Origin: Pollenia angustigena
Lineage: Eukaryota > Arthropoda > Insecta > Diptera > Polleniidae
Reading direction: 5' to 3'
Length of the DNA: 64,000 bases
NCBI GenBank assembly: GCA_930367215.1
Contig: OV884058.1
Span: 215,306,208 to 215,370,207 of the forward strand
Shown here: positions 32,117 through 41,820 of the stretch, piece after piece
Layout of the letters: every line of letters starts with the position of its first letter
Position numbering within the stretch: position 1 is the first letter of the stretch
The notes under the pieces: generated by a model
Told to the model about the DNA's origin: nothing
The model's input: only the letters and a program-made list of their open reading frames with translations
The model's database searches: none
Program-made: the position numbers and the translations under genes

Positions 32117-33556
32117 ATGCATTCAGCAATCATGAATAAGAATAATGAATTGTTAAAACATATTGTTGAAACCAGAGCGGTATTAAAGGAAAAATTACAA
32201 AATATTAAACTTAATGAAATAGATAAAGTTAATATGTTAGAAGATACCTTTAAACCTATAACAAAACCTTTAAAACATATAATAAAAAAACTTGATAAGA
32301 CAAATAAATCTTCTGGAACAGTACGAGCGCCATCATATCAATCACTATATACACCATCTTCTCTATCACTATATAGACCTAATTTAAATCAGGATAATGC
32401 TTCTAGTAATGTTCTTTCTTATATGGATTATGATGATGATGAAATTGATAATAACGAAGCTGGTTTTGCTGTTTTTAATGAAGAAAATAGATCTAACTCC
32501 AATATGGATTATGATAATGATATTGATAATGTATCTAGTTTGATGAGGTTAAATGAAGAAAATAAATCCAATTACGACATGGATATTGATGATGATGACC
32601 ATTACAATGAAGATAATAATGATAACAAAGTCCAATACCTAAACAACTTAAAAAGAATAAGAACATTTAGCAATAACACATCTACTCTACCTAATATAAA
32701 GAGAAAGAAAAATAATATGAAAATTTTACAATCAACAGAAACAACGAAATCATCAAAACCTATCAGTACTAAAAAGCACATTTCACTAAAAACAAAAACA
32801 ACAACATCCACAACACAATTGAAGAATGATAAAAATCAAAAAAATCTAAAAAGAAAGAATTATTCATTGCTTTCAAATTTCGATGAAGATGGTGATAGAA
32901 AACGCAACAAAATCACACATTTATTTTCCAAACGTAAAAGTAAAACACAATTAAATACCGATAAGAAACGAATTAAATTAAGTAATTCTAAATTAAATGA
33001 ATCACCTCTTTATAAGAATATTATGTTGTTAATAAATAATGAAATGATTGATAGAATCTATGGATTTAATATAGATCATGCTGGAAATTGGCGATATGGA
33101 ACAAACAAACTAAAATTTAATAACGATAACACTTTATATATAGGCGATAAAAAATTGAAATTGACACCAGGATTATTTGAACTATTATTCCACATAAAAC
33201 CTTTACATTATAATAAAATAGATTTAAAAAAATATAAAGATATTCTTATTAATACAAATGTACACAGACGTAACTATCAGTCAAATAAACAAATTAAAGG
33301 AACTAAAGCATTTAAATATGAACGCATTATAAAAAAATTATTCAACACAAAGGGTAATATTCTTACTAAAGGTAGTGGATTATCCTTAAAATTAGTAGAA
33401 AAACGTAAACCAAACTATATATATTGGGATGATCCTAATGAATTAGTCGACAGATTACGTTTACTCCTTTCATCGGAAGGTGCTGGTCATAATAATCATA
33501 AAAACGAGATAATTTCAATTATTGAGGAACTAAGAGAGGCTAATATAATATATTAA
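32117..33556 (+). CDS. Polinton DUF8207-like protein (479 aa)
   Basis: The N-terminal ~60 residues form a coiled-coil-like helix (LLKHIVETRAVLKEKL), followed by an acidic Asp/Asn-rich linker with a repeated MDYD/MDID phrase (about 108-165) and a very basic segment (about 180-290). The C-terminal domain (about 295-479) has LYIGDKKLKLTPGLFELL, a Tyr-Lys-Asp-Ile-Leu phrase and a late GSGL. This combination matches the conserved Maverick protein domain I know as DUF8207; its function is not established. Its stop is 4 nt before the fibre-like gene, suggesting coupled expression and a virion or assembly role. An alternative start is the Met at codon 6. Confidence 0.8.
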   Translation: MHSAIMNKNNELLKHIVETRAVLKEKLQNIKLNEIDKVNMLEDTFKPITKPLKHIIKKLDKTNKSSGTVRAPSYQSLYTPSSLSLYRPNLNQDNASSNVLSYMDYDDDEIDNNEAGFAVFNEENRSNSNMDYDNDIDNVSSLMRLNEENKSNYDMDIDDDDHYNEDNNDNKVQYLNNLKRIRTFSNNTSTLPNIKRKKNNMKILQSTETTKSSKPISTKKHISLKTKTTTSTTQLKNDKNQKNLKRKNYSLLSNFDEDGDRKRNKITHLFSKRKSKTQLNTDKKRIKLSNSKLNESPLYKNIMLLINNEMIDRIYGFNIDHAGNWRYGTNKLKFNNDNTLYIGDKKLKLTPGLFELLFHIKPLHYNKIDLKKYKDILINTNVHRRNYQSNKQIKGTKAFKYERIIKKLFNTKGNILTKGSGLSLKLVEKRKPNYIYWDDPNELVDRLRLLLSSEGAGHNNHKNEIISIIEELREANIIY

Positions 33557-33560
33557 AAAC

Positions 33561-34238
33561 ATGAGTTTTATAAATAAATTTGGAGAAAGCTCAACACCTA
33601 AGTATAAATTTAACGATTCAAAACTAAGATCAAATCTATTAAAAATGCTTGATGTTGAAGTAAACAATCATGTTTTTGATATACATAAAAAAAGAATTAC
33701 TAATCTAGCCACACCGATCGAACCTAAGGATGCTGTTACAAAAGCCTATTTAAAACGAACAAATGAATTACTAACAAATAAAATAGATAAAACTGTTAAA
33801 GATGTTGAAACTAAAATACAACTGCTAACAAATAAAATTAACCATGCTATCGTTAATAACATAGAAAAGCTGTATAAAGATGTTGAAGTCATTACCACTG
33901 CTAACAAAGATTTCGAAAAGAAAATATCAGACTTAAAAAATGAAATTAATCAAGCTATCGTTAATAACATTGAAAAGTTCTATAAAGATGTAGAAGCTAT
34001 TAGTATTGCCATTCCAAATCATATAAAGAAGGAGGAAAATGTTATTGAACAATCAGTTGAGAAACAAATATTAAAAGTAAATAAAGAATATATGAAAAAA
34101 GTGGATGAAAGAGTTAATAAAGTAGAAGAATATATTTTAAAATTGGATGGCATAGATGAAAGATTTAACAATATTGAAGATTACCTTTTTAAAAATATTG
34201 ATAAACGTCCTCCGATAAAGATAACTAAATATCCATAA
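33561..34238 (+). CDS. Fibre-like coiled-coil protein (225 aa)
   Basis: After ~40 residues there is a phrase HKKRITNLATPIEPKDAVTK, closely resembling the repeat at the base of phage and virus fibres (…RITNVADPxxPxDAxTKxYVD). Long heptad-rich segments follow, with an internal duplication (two copies of AIVNNIEK-FYKDVE, about 95-155) and a last coiled coil. I infer a trimeric attachment or spike protein, or a scaffold; receptor binding is not shown. It starts 4 nt after the preceding stop and lies 38 nt before the integrase. Confidence 0.7.
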   Translation: MSFINKFGESSTPKYKFNDSKLRSNLLKMLDVEVNNHVFDIHKKRITNLATPIEPKDAVTKAYLKRTNELLTNKIDKTVKDVETKIQLLTNKINHAIVNNIEKLYKDVEVITTANKDFEKKISDLKNEINQAIVNNIEKFYKDVEAISIAIPNHIKKEENVIEQSVEKQILKVNKEYMKKVDERVNKVEEYILKLDGIDERFNNIEDYLFKNIDKRPPIKITKYP

Positions 34239-34276
34239 ATATATATTAATTCAGACATAATACAAAAATAAAAGAT

Positions 34277-35215
34277 ATGAATCTAAATGCAGATAAAAGA
34301 ACAATAGTTAATGAACTACATAGACAAGCGAGAAAAAATTTTAAAAGAAGGCGAGTTGTTGTAAAAGGAATTGATGATTTATGGCAAGCGGATTTAGTAG
34401 AAATGGGAAGTTATGCAACATTTAACAATGGATATCGTTATCTTTTAACCGTAATAGATACATTTTCGAAAAAAGCTTGGGCTGTTGCAGTAAAAAATAA
34501 AAGTGGTGAAAGTGTACTGAACGCTTTTAAAAATATATTTAATATTAATCATAGAAAACCGAAAAACCTACAAACAGATGATGGTAAAGAATTCTTCAAT
34601 AATCAATTTCATCGATTGATGCAATTAAATCATATTAATCACTATTCAACATATAGCGTTTTAAAAGCTTCCATCATTGAACGATTTAATAGAACATTAA
34701 AGGGACTAATGTGGAAAGAATTTAGTTATCAAGGAACATATAAATGGATACACATTTATCAAGAACTTGTTAATAAATATAATAATACTTATCATAGAAC
34801 AATAAAAATGACACCAAATCAAGTAAATTTATCAAATGAAAAATCACTATTGGATACAGTCTACAACAATTTAAAAGTGTTTAAAAGACCGAAGTTTAAA
34901 GTTGGTGATAATGTTCGAATAAGTAAATATAAACATGTGTTTGAAAAAGGTTATACACCGAATTGGACTACAGAAATCTTTAAAGTTAAAACTGTAAGAT
35001 CCACAAGTCCTACCACTTATATACTAAAAGATTATAAAGGACATGATATTAAAGGTGGTTTTTATGATTTTGAACTAATGAAAACTAAATATCCAGAAAC
35101 GTATTTGGTTGAAAAGATTTTAAGAAGAAGAGGAAATATGTTATATGTTAAATGGTTGGGATTTACATCAGATCATAACTCTTGGATAAATGTAAACGAT
35201 TCGTCTCCTATATAA
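34277..35215 (+). CDS. Retrovirus-type integrase with chromodomain
   Basis: 312 residues. The catalytic core has D39 (WQADLVEM), D101 (LQTDDGKEF) and E135 (KASIIERFNRTLK). A C-terminal chromodomain (about 262-305) reads VEKILRRRGNMLYVKWLGF...SWI, with the aromatic cage partly conserved. Only a short N-terminal segment precedes the core, without a clear H2C2 zinc finger. It would insert the element's ends, producing the 6-bp AAGGAG duplication seen here, with the chromodomain perhaps steering it to modified histones. No lesion. Confidence 0.94.
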   Translation: MNLNADKRTIVNELHRQARKNFKRRRVVVKGIDDLWQADLVEMGSYATFNNGYRYLLTVIDTFSKKAWAVAVKNKSGESVLNAFKNIFNINHRKPKNLQTDDGKEFFNNQFHRLMQLNHINHYSTYSVLKASIIERFNRTLKGLMWKEFSYQGTYKWIHIYQELVNKYNNTYHRTIKMTPNQVNLSNEKSLLDTVYNNLKVFKRPKFKVGDNVRISKYKHVFEKGYTPNWTTEIFKVKTVRSTSPTTYILKDYKGHDIKGGFYDFELMKTKYPETYLVEKILRRRGNMLYVKWLGFTSDHNSWINVNDSSPI

Positions 35216-35260
35216 AGAGCATTAAAAAATTTTTAATTTATTAATACACCGAACTTTAAG

Positions 35261-35935
35261 ATGTCAATAACGCTAACATTAAATGGTGATACTTCACTTC
35301 TAGTTGCCAACTATTTTCCCCCCATTCAACTTGATGGAAATTACGTTTGCGGATTAATTAGTCTTGATACATATCATTCTATACCAAATGTTGATGTTGA
35401 AAACAATAGATTTCATATTGGTGATTATGAAATAGTTGGATCATATGAATTCTCGGATATAGCTGATTTGATTATAGATAAATATAACACCCTTAATCCA
35501 AGAGGAAATCTTATTATTGAAGCTAATTATAATACTTTACAAACGTCTATAAAATGTACAACCGATACAATTTATTTTAACAAGGAGCGATCAATCGGTT
35601 CCCTATTGGGCTTTAGTAAGAAAATTTTGGAAAAGAATCAAGAACATTTTTCAGATAAAACTATAGAGATTACAAAAATAAACAATATTATAGTTGAATG
35701 TAATATTGTTAACGGATCCTATATAAATAGCACATCTGCGCATACCCTTCATCAGTTTTCGCTTGTTGTCAGTCCCGGCTATAAAATAACAGAGACACCG
35801 GCTAATGTTATATATTTACCCGTTAACACTAAAAGTATAAACACTTTAGTTTTAAAAGTAATCGATCAAGACGGAAATTTAATAAATTTTCGTGAGGAGA
35901 AAATATCTATACGATTACATTTAAAACCAGTATAA
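35261..35935 (+). CDS. Penton protein (minor capsid, single jelly-roll)
   Basis: 224 residues, rich in beta-strand patterns. Key phrases are a start SITLTLNGDTSLLVANYFPP, YVCGLISLDTYHSIPNV, a middle SIGSLLGFSKK and an end with ISIRLHLKP. This order is characteristic of the Polinton/adintovirus penton, which fills the capsid five-fold vertices. It is followed after 4 nt by a 60-codon ORF that itself overlaps the major capsid gene, so the three look expressed together. Confidence 0.85.
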   Translation: MSITLTLNGDTSLLVANYFPPIQLDGNYVCGLISLDTYHSIPNVDVENNRFHIGDYEIVGSYEFSDIADLIIDKYNTLNPRGNLIIEANYNTLQTSIKCTTDTIYFNKERSIGSLLGFSKKILEKNQEHFSDKTIEITKINNIIVECNIVNGSYINSTSAHTLHQFSLVVSPGYKITETPANVIYLPVNTKSINTLVLKVIDQDGNLINFREEKISIRLHLKPV

Positions 35936-35939
35936 AAGA

Positions 35940-36122
35940 ATGATTATATTCAATAATAACAATAGTAATAAAAATACAAGTGATTTGTATAAGGAGTCAT
36001 CATTCACACATTTACGTTCAAAGGAGCAAGAAGCTGAAAAAACTTTAAGACTTAGTCTAAGCGAGAACAATCAAGAATTTTTAAAAAACTTGGGATTTCG
36101 ATTAAAACATTTAAAAAAATGA
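35940..36122 (+). CDS. Small ORF between penton and major capsid (60 aa)
   Basis: A 60-residue, charged protein with an Asn-rich start and a basic helical end (FLKNLGFRLKHLKK). It starts 4 nt after the penton stop, and its stop overlaps the capsid start codon as ATGA. The tight fit suggests it is translated or acts as a reinitiation relay; it could be a small scaffold or cement peptide. Not recognised. Confidence 0.55.
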   Translation: MIIFNNNNSNKNTSDLYKESSFTHLRSKEQEAEKTLRLSLSENNQEFLKNLGFRLKHLKK

Positions 36123-37309
36123 ATCATTTTATTGATGTTTTACAAAAACCTAAATTCGACAATTCAATCATCAAAAAGGAGTATCATAGCTACTCATCAT
36201 ATTTACAATCGTTTAAGAATAATGATGAAATTCGTATAGCCATTCAAAATCAGGATTTATACGTATTACCACATGAAAGTCTCTTATATGTTGAAGGGTT
36301 AGCATCAAAGGAAGATTCAACAATCTCTTCAAATATACGGCTCTTAAATAATTGTATAGCACATTTGTTTGATGAAATTCGATATGAATTAAACGGTGTA
36401 GAGATTGATCGTACACGACATTTGGGTATTGCAACAGAAATAAAAAACTACGCCTCACTTAATAAATCTGAAAGTGATAACCTCTTAAATGCAGGATGGG
36501 CACCCTCTAATAATAATGATTTGACACTTGTAAACGGATATTTTAACTTTTGTGTGCCATTAAAGATGTTACTTGGATTTGCTGAAGATTTTAACAAAAT
36601 AATAGTCAATTCAAAACATGAATTGATTCTTTTACGTTCCAAAGATGATAAACAAGTTTTCAAATCTAGCGTTGCCACAGAAAGAATAAAGTTAACTATA
36701 CTTAATATTACATGGAAAGTACCGCATGTTCAACTTTCTGATACATATAAATTGTATATATTTCAAACCATCAACAATCGTCATCCATTAAATATATCAT
36801 TTCGAAGTTGGGATATCTTTTATTATCCTTCGCTACCAGAAAGTACAACTGTTTTGTGGAATGTTAAGCTAGCCAACGAAAATGAAAGACCTCGTTTTCT
36901 TCTTTTAGGATTTCGAAACACTACTAACAACAAGTTTATACATTGCGATTTGTCAGATATAAAAGTTTATCTAAATTCTGATACTTATCCATATGATGAT
37001 CTAAATCTCAAATTTGATAGAAATCGTTTTGCTCTACTATACGAAATGTATTTGAAGTTCCAACAAAGCTATTATTTACGTCATCCACAACCATTACTAA
37101 CACGAGAACAATTTAAATCCGATGCTCCTTTAATTGTGTTAGATGTGACTCATCAAAATGAATCAGTCAAAACTGGACCAATCGATATTCGCATTGAGAT
37201 GAAAACTTTAACAAACATTCCAGCTAATACGGCCGCATATTGTTTAATTATACATGATAAAATGTTCGAATACATACCACTTACAAATGAAATAAAAAAA
37301 CTAATGTAA
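36119..37309 (+). CDS. Major capsid protein (double jelly-roll)
   Basis: 396 residues. Conserved phrases of the Polinton capsid are present: an early YVLPHESLLYVEG, then LLNNCIAHLFDEIRYELNG with V-E-I-D, GYFNFCVPLKMLLGF for the first jelly-roll, a W-K-V-P-H phrase, and R-F-L-L-L-G-F followed by SDIKVYLNSDTYPYDDL in the second. It would form the trimeric hexons of an icosahedral shell. The start codon overlaps the previous stop. Length and motifs are complete. Confidence 0.93.
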   Translation: MNHFIDVLQKPKFDNSIIKKEYHSYSSYLQSFKNNDEIRIAIQNQDLYVLPHESLLYVEGLASKEDSTISSNIRLLNNCIAHLFDEIRYELNGVEIDRTRHLGIATEIKNYASLNKSESDNLLNAGWAPSNNNDLTLVNGYFNFCVPLKMLLGFAEDFNKIIVNSKHELILLRSKDDKQVFKSSVATERIKLTILNITWKVPHVQLSDTYKLYIFQTINNRHPLNISFRSWDIFYYPSLPESTTVLWNVKLANENERPRFLLLGFRNTTNNKFIHCDLSDIKVYLNSDTYPYDDLNLKFDRNRFALLYEMYLKFQQSYYLRHPQPLLTREQFKSDAPLIVLDVTHQNESVKTGPIDIRIEMKTLTNIPANTAAYCLIIHDKMFEYIPLTNEIKKLM

Positions 37310-37587
37310 AATAGAAATAAAATAAATAAATAAATATATATAATTTTTTCTATTAAAAATCTTTTGTTTTTATTTATTTTGTTTGTTTATTAATATTATA
37401 AGTAAGTAAGTATTTTTATAAATTTCATAATATTGTGAAATTACTCTTCATATACTTTAATGATAGAAATAGTGACTTTGAAACAAGTCCACTTCGAACG
37501 TAGTTAAAATTATATAAATAGAAGAGCAATCAATATTAATGATTATTCACAAACATTACATATAGGTATACAGTAACATATTCAACA

Positions 37588-37911
37588 ATGATTATCAAAG
37601 AGATTTATACTTTTTTAAAAAAATTTTCTAACGTTATTTCTGATAAACATAAAAATAAAATTATGAACATTAAATCATATCTGGAGGATAGAAACAAATT
37701 TCATACAATAACTAATCGATATGGGGAACATTACAATAATTGTGCTTGGTCATATGAAAATAATACGTGTGGTCCAGATACTTGTTCCTGCTCCCGCTTT
37801 AAGAAAACAAAAGAAACTGTCATAGAAGAAGCTAAAGAAATCATGGAATATTATAATAATAATGTATATAATTTAACTAAATGTAAAAATTGTATTTTTA
37901 ATAAAATGTAA
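37588..37911 (+). CDS. Cys-rich small Polinton ORF, unknown (107 aa)
   Basis: 107 residues. After a Lys-rich helix there is a Cys cluster (NTCGPDTCSCSRF) and a final CKNC, together a possible metal-binding fold. Its last ~7 codons run into the right terminal inverted repeat, which begins near 37890, so the gene end is constrained by repeat sequence. Not recognised; it could be a regulator. A TATA-like TATATAAATAG lies upstream near 37511. Confidence 0.55.
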   Translation: MIIKEIYTFLKKFSNVISDKHKNKIMNIKSYLEDRNKFHTITNRYGEHYNNCAWSYENNTCGPDTCSCSRFKKTKETVIEEAKEIMEYYNNNVYNLTKCKNCIFNKM

Positions 37912-39066
37912 ACATATACATACATACATATATCAAACTATTTGTTTTATTTTCTAATTCATAAACATACTGCCTGTTTAACGATGTCGAACGTCAACGT
38001 TCGCATAGAAAACTACATTTAAAACAAAAACAAATTTTCGAATATTGTTTTTGTTTTACATATAATTTTCTATGCGAACGTTAACGTTCGAAATCGATGA
38101 ACTGGATGATAGTTTCTTTTTTTATGAAATCATATTACAAACATAAAATAAATTTATTACGAATAAATGTAGAATTCATTTGAAAAAAATAAAAAGGTTT
38201 TATATTACATAAAAAAGATAATTATGAAAAGGAGCAATTAGCTGATTCTATAAAATATTTATTTAGTTATTTTTGTTTTGTTTTTTTAAGAATTCTAAAC
38301 ACCTACACATCTGCTCAACTAATACTCAAATTTCTTTGTATTTCCAAGAATTTTGAGACTTTATGAAACTTAAATTTGTCACGTATGTACAACTCATTTG
38401 AAAAATAAAAAAGTTTCATATTACATAAAAAAGACCATTCGACATGGTTGTATCTACACACACCCTACTCTTTACGAACATCCAACAAAGACCCCGCATA
38501 GGGTTGCCAGATGGTCACATTTACACACACACATACACACACCCTACTCTTTACGAACATCTGACAAAGACCCCGCATAGGGTTGCCAGATGGTTACATT
38601 TACACACATGCACACCCTACTCTTTACGAACACCTAACAAAGAGCCCGCATAGGGTTGCCAGACGGTCACATTTACGCACACACAAACATACACAGACAC
38701 ACCCTACTCTTTACGAACACCTAACAAAGAGCCCGCATAGGGTTGCCAGACGGTCACATTTACGCACACACAAACATACACAGACAATAAAAGTGGTGGA
38801 GCTTGCAAATCGATGAACTTATTAAGTTAACCAACCGACTGTAGGGTGAAAATAAAATCTTGATAGCGAATGCTCACTACGATATCGCCTCCAAGATAGG
38901 AAGGGGATACATAGGGATATATAGAGGATAGTTTTTACATGAAATTGTTTGCTGGGTTATACCATGCTCCCAAATGTGTATGGAACAAGTGATTGTTTGC
39001 TGGGTTATACCATGCTCCCAAATTTGTATGGAAAAAGTGCCGTAGGACCATCCTAAATATACTACT
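37890..39066 (-). repeat. Polinton right terminal inverted repeat
   Basis: Inverted copy of 21932-22972 with one 140-bp extra insertion (37970-38109). The tip ends AATATACTACT before the TSD AAGGAG. It contains the inverted tandem array at about 38450-38790. Confidence 0.92.
37970..38109. mobile_element. 140-bp TA-flanked MITE in the right terminal repeat
   Basis: Absent from the left terminal repeat, where the sequence is continuous. It is flanked by TA (37968-37969 and 38110-38111). The internal arms are near-perfect inverted repeats around CGAACGTCAACGTTCGCATA. Tc1/mariner-type insertion is likely. Confidence 0.85.
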
Positions 39067-39973
39067 AAGGAGGTTGCACAACATATGTTCGCGTAACTCA
39101 AAAACGCTTTAGCTTATTGAAAAACTAAAAAAAACCGAAATTCCGCAATAAAATTTACTTTAAGAAAGGTAACACGTTTTTCTTATATGCGCAGTCGTTT
39201 TAGAAACATAATTTTTTTTTCTGGGAAAAAAAAATAAATTTTTTATTAAAATTTCGGAATTTTTGTTTTTAAAAATTCATAAAAAATTGAAAAATGGAGC
39301 TATGCTTCTAATTTTATAGAGTCATATAAAAAACAATATTGCAAACAAAACAAGCTATAAATGATTAAAATCTGTTCACAACTTTTGATTTTATGTATTC
39401 ACAAAAGACGAAAAATTTTAATTAATTTAAGAATTTTATTAAACCGCCATATGTGTATAATTGAAATTCTTATATTTGGCCCGTGTAGTGCCTTGGATGC
39501 CTCAAGAAGGGTCAAATGTATGACTGGAGTTGGTCTTGAGGCATCCTTGGCACTACACGGGCCAAATTTAAGAATTTCAATTATACACATATGGCGGTTT
39601 AATAAAATTCTTAAATTAATTAAAATTTTTCGTCTTTTGTGAATACATAAAATCAAAAGTTGTGAACAGATTTTAATCATTTATAGCTTGTTTTGTTTGC
39701 AATATTGTTTTTTATATGACTCTATAAAATTAGAAGCATAGCTCCATTTTTCAATTTTTTATGAATTTTTAAAAACAAAAATTCCGAAATTTTAATAAAA
39801 AATTTATTTTTTTTCCCAGAAAAAAAAATTATGTTTCTAAAACGACTGCGCATATAAGAAAAACGTTTTACCTTTCTTAAAGTAAATTTTATTGCGGAAT
39901 TTCGGTTTTTTTTAGTTTTTCAATAAGCTAAAGCGTTTTTGAGTTACGCGAACATATGTTGTGCAACCTCCTT
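39067..39973. repeat. Large palindrome (two ~445-bp arms)
   Basis: From AAGGAGGTTGCACAACAT to its complement, with the arms meeting around 39510-39530 near the phrase TGTATGACTGG. Two opposite-strand reading frames (39361-39642 and 39399-39680) encode nearly the same peptide only because of the symmetry; they are not genes. This is the centre of the foldback element. Confidence 0.9.
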
Positions 39974-40515
39974 AATTTTAGAAATAACGGTGTATCCCGA
40001 AAACCAAAGCCAACATAAAGATACAAGTTTCAACTTTCTTAAAGTAAATTTTATTGCGGAATTTCGGTTTTTTTAGTTTTTCAATAAGCTAAAGCGTTTT
40101 TAAGTTGCGCGAACATATGTTAATCTATCTATACAATATATAATTTCTTAGTATGTAAGGATGTTTGCATGTATGTCCTATTCTTTCCGCAACTTTCTGA
40201 AGCCATCTGATGACATAGGAATCTGAAATTTGGCATACTTAAAGTATTTTCTCTGCGGAAGATCGTAACGAAGCCAGATTTTCGATTTTCGGTCTTTAAG
40301 ACCGGCTTTTCATCTAGTATCTGATTGAATAGATGTTTTTTTTTTTATCATATGGGGAACTTTGGGCCCCACTTGGCACGACTAGGCACCGTCGGATTGA
40401 GCTGAAAAATTAGGACTTGATTTCTTACACCAAACCTCATATTTAAAGCAGCGCAAACATTTAAATTTAAAAAAAAAAAAAATCCCATACAAGATGCGAC
40501 CAGTCTAATGACCAT

Positions 40516-41165
40516 CCTAAATAAATAACATGACCTTTTATCGAACTAAAGAGCACAACAGACTTTTCCTTTGATTATTGCCCTTAATTAATTTTCTAAT
40601 GTTTATGAATAAATAAAAATGAATAACGGAAGAGACGGCGCCAAAATGATAATTGAAATTCAAATTCAATTACGTTCAACAAAAAACAAACATGAATAAA
40701 CAATAACGATAAAATATAAATGACCGATTACTTACAAATCACCAAACGGCCTCCATGGCCTTTTTGTTCTTTTACGTAGTAAAACAGCTTTAACCATAAC
40801 AGAATAAAGAAATTATTTGTGAAAAGTAAAACACATTAGAAAAGAAGATCAAAGTAATTAAGGACTTAAACAACTTTCAATTAACAAATAAAAACATAAA
40901 CAATAATAGAACGGAACATTATGCTTGAACAATAGAGTGGAGAAAAGGCTTAATGTAGTAAGTTGGAAGAACTGGAAATTACTAAAATAGTTTGGCAACC
41001 ACAACAACCATCCCTTAAGCTATTTATAGAGCCTTAACCCAATTAATTTTTAGTTTTTGTAGTTTTTTATGTTAACCTTTTTTTTTTTGAATAACAATTG
41101 CCTTAAAAAGGGCTAAGACCAGTCAACTTTCAGCCTTTTTCTCATTCAAATTAAATTGAAAATAT
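40516..41165. other. Unassigned AT-rich DNA
   Basis: No coding frame, repeat boundary or RNA signature that I can support. Confidence 0.4.
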
Positions 41166-41289
41166 TTGGGTTATTCACGAAAGCCGGATTATCAGGTTAT
41201 ATTAACTTAAAAACAAATTTAAATAAATGTATTTTGCTACTATAAAATAACAGTATAACCTGAAAACCAGGCTTCCGTAAACAACCCAA
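41166..41289. mobile_element. Small MITE-like inverted repeat
   Basis: Ends TTGGGTTATTCACGAAAGCC and, inverted, TTGGGTTGTTTACGGAAGCC, extending to CAGGTTATA. It is about 124 bp with a short central loop. No clear TSD. Confidence 0.55.
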
Positions 41290-41820
41290 TGTTAAAATCT
41301 ATTTGTTAAGAAAAACTTTTATGAAAATTTCGGTTCTCCCCAAAGTTTTTTTTTGAAAATTTAACTCTACCGAAAAGTTTTGCTTTAACCGAAAAATGTG
41401 TTTTAGCGGAAAATTTGAGCTTATGTATTAAACAGATTCACCACAGTAGGCTACACGGACACGACTGCAAATGCTGCTGGGTGCAATTATAATAGTGTAG
41501 CCAGCTACTGAATTATGTTGAAGACGGCAGCTACAATTGAAAAAATATAAACAGCTGTTTTTTTTAACGATGTACTTATATTTCAGTGGTGCCACTATCA
41601 ATTTTTTTTTTTTCTTATAAACATGGAAAACATGCATAATTGCAAAGTTTTATACAAACTTAATTTAAAATTATAAATATACTATCATTTAACCCGCTAC
41701 TTTTTTTTTTTAATATTTATTCAGAAATTATATATAAACATACATTTTTAAACTAACTTTAAGTGCCTCAGCGCTATTCTAGCATTTTTGAGGCTATCTG
41801 GCAACATATATTTACAGTAT
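41290..41820. other. Unassigned AT-rich DNA
   Basis: No supported feature; short frames here lack any recognisable motif. Confidence 0.4.

Larger units (their letters stand above)
21932..39066 (+). mobile_element. Maverick/Polinton (endogenous polintovirus-like), complete
   Basis: 17,135 bp, bounded by a 6-bp TSD AAGGAG (21926-21931 and 39067-39072) and terminal inverted repeats beginning AGTAGTATATTTAGG. A 5'-AG start and 6-bp TSD are diagnostic. It encodes the full Polinton core: pPolB, retrovirus-type integrase, adenovirus-type protease, packaging ATPase, major capsid and penton, plus PLA2/pX-like, fibre-like and DUF8207-like proteins and small ORFs. I saw no stop or shift in any core gene. 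Known biology suggests protein-primed DNA replication from the inverted ends, integrase-mediated insertion and possibly virion formation; the last is inference. Confidence 0.97.
21084..40507. mobile_element. Foldback-type palindromic element, split by the Polinton
   Basis: The outer ends are TAGACTGGTCGCA and its complement, with an exact 8-bp TSD ATGACCAT (21076-21083 and 40508-40515). Without the Polinton (21932-39066 plus one 6-bp TSD) the element is about 2.28 kb and almost entirely palindromic: terminal ~500-bp segments, internal ~161-bp tandem repeats, and inner arms meeting near 39520. Long inverted repeats built from tandem units are the mark of foldback-like elements. No transposase gene is present, so the superfamily is open. 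Confidence 0.8.

Noticed and set aside
39361..39680. Two opposite-strand ORFs with almost the same 93-residue product
   Set aside because: They are mirror images from the palindrome, not two genes.
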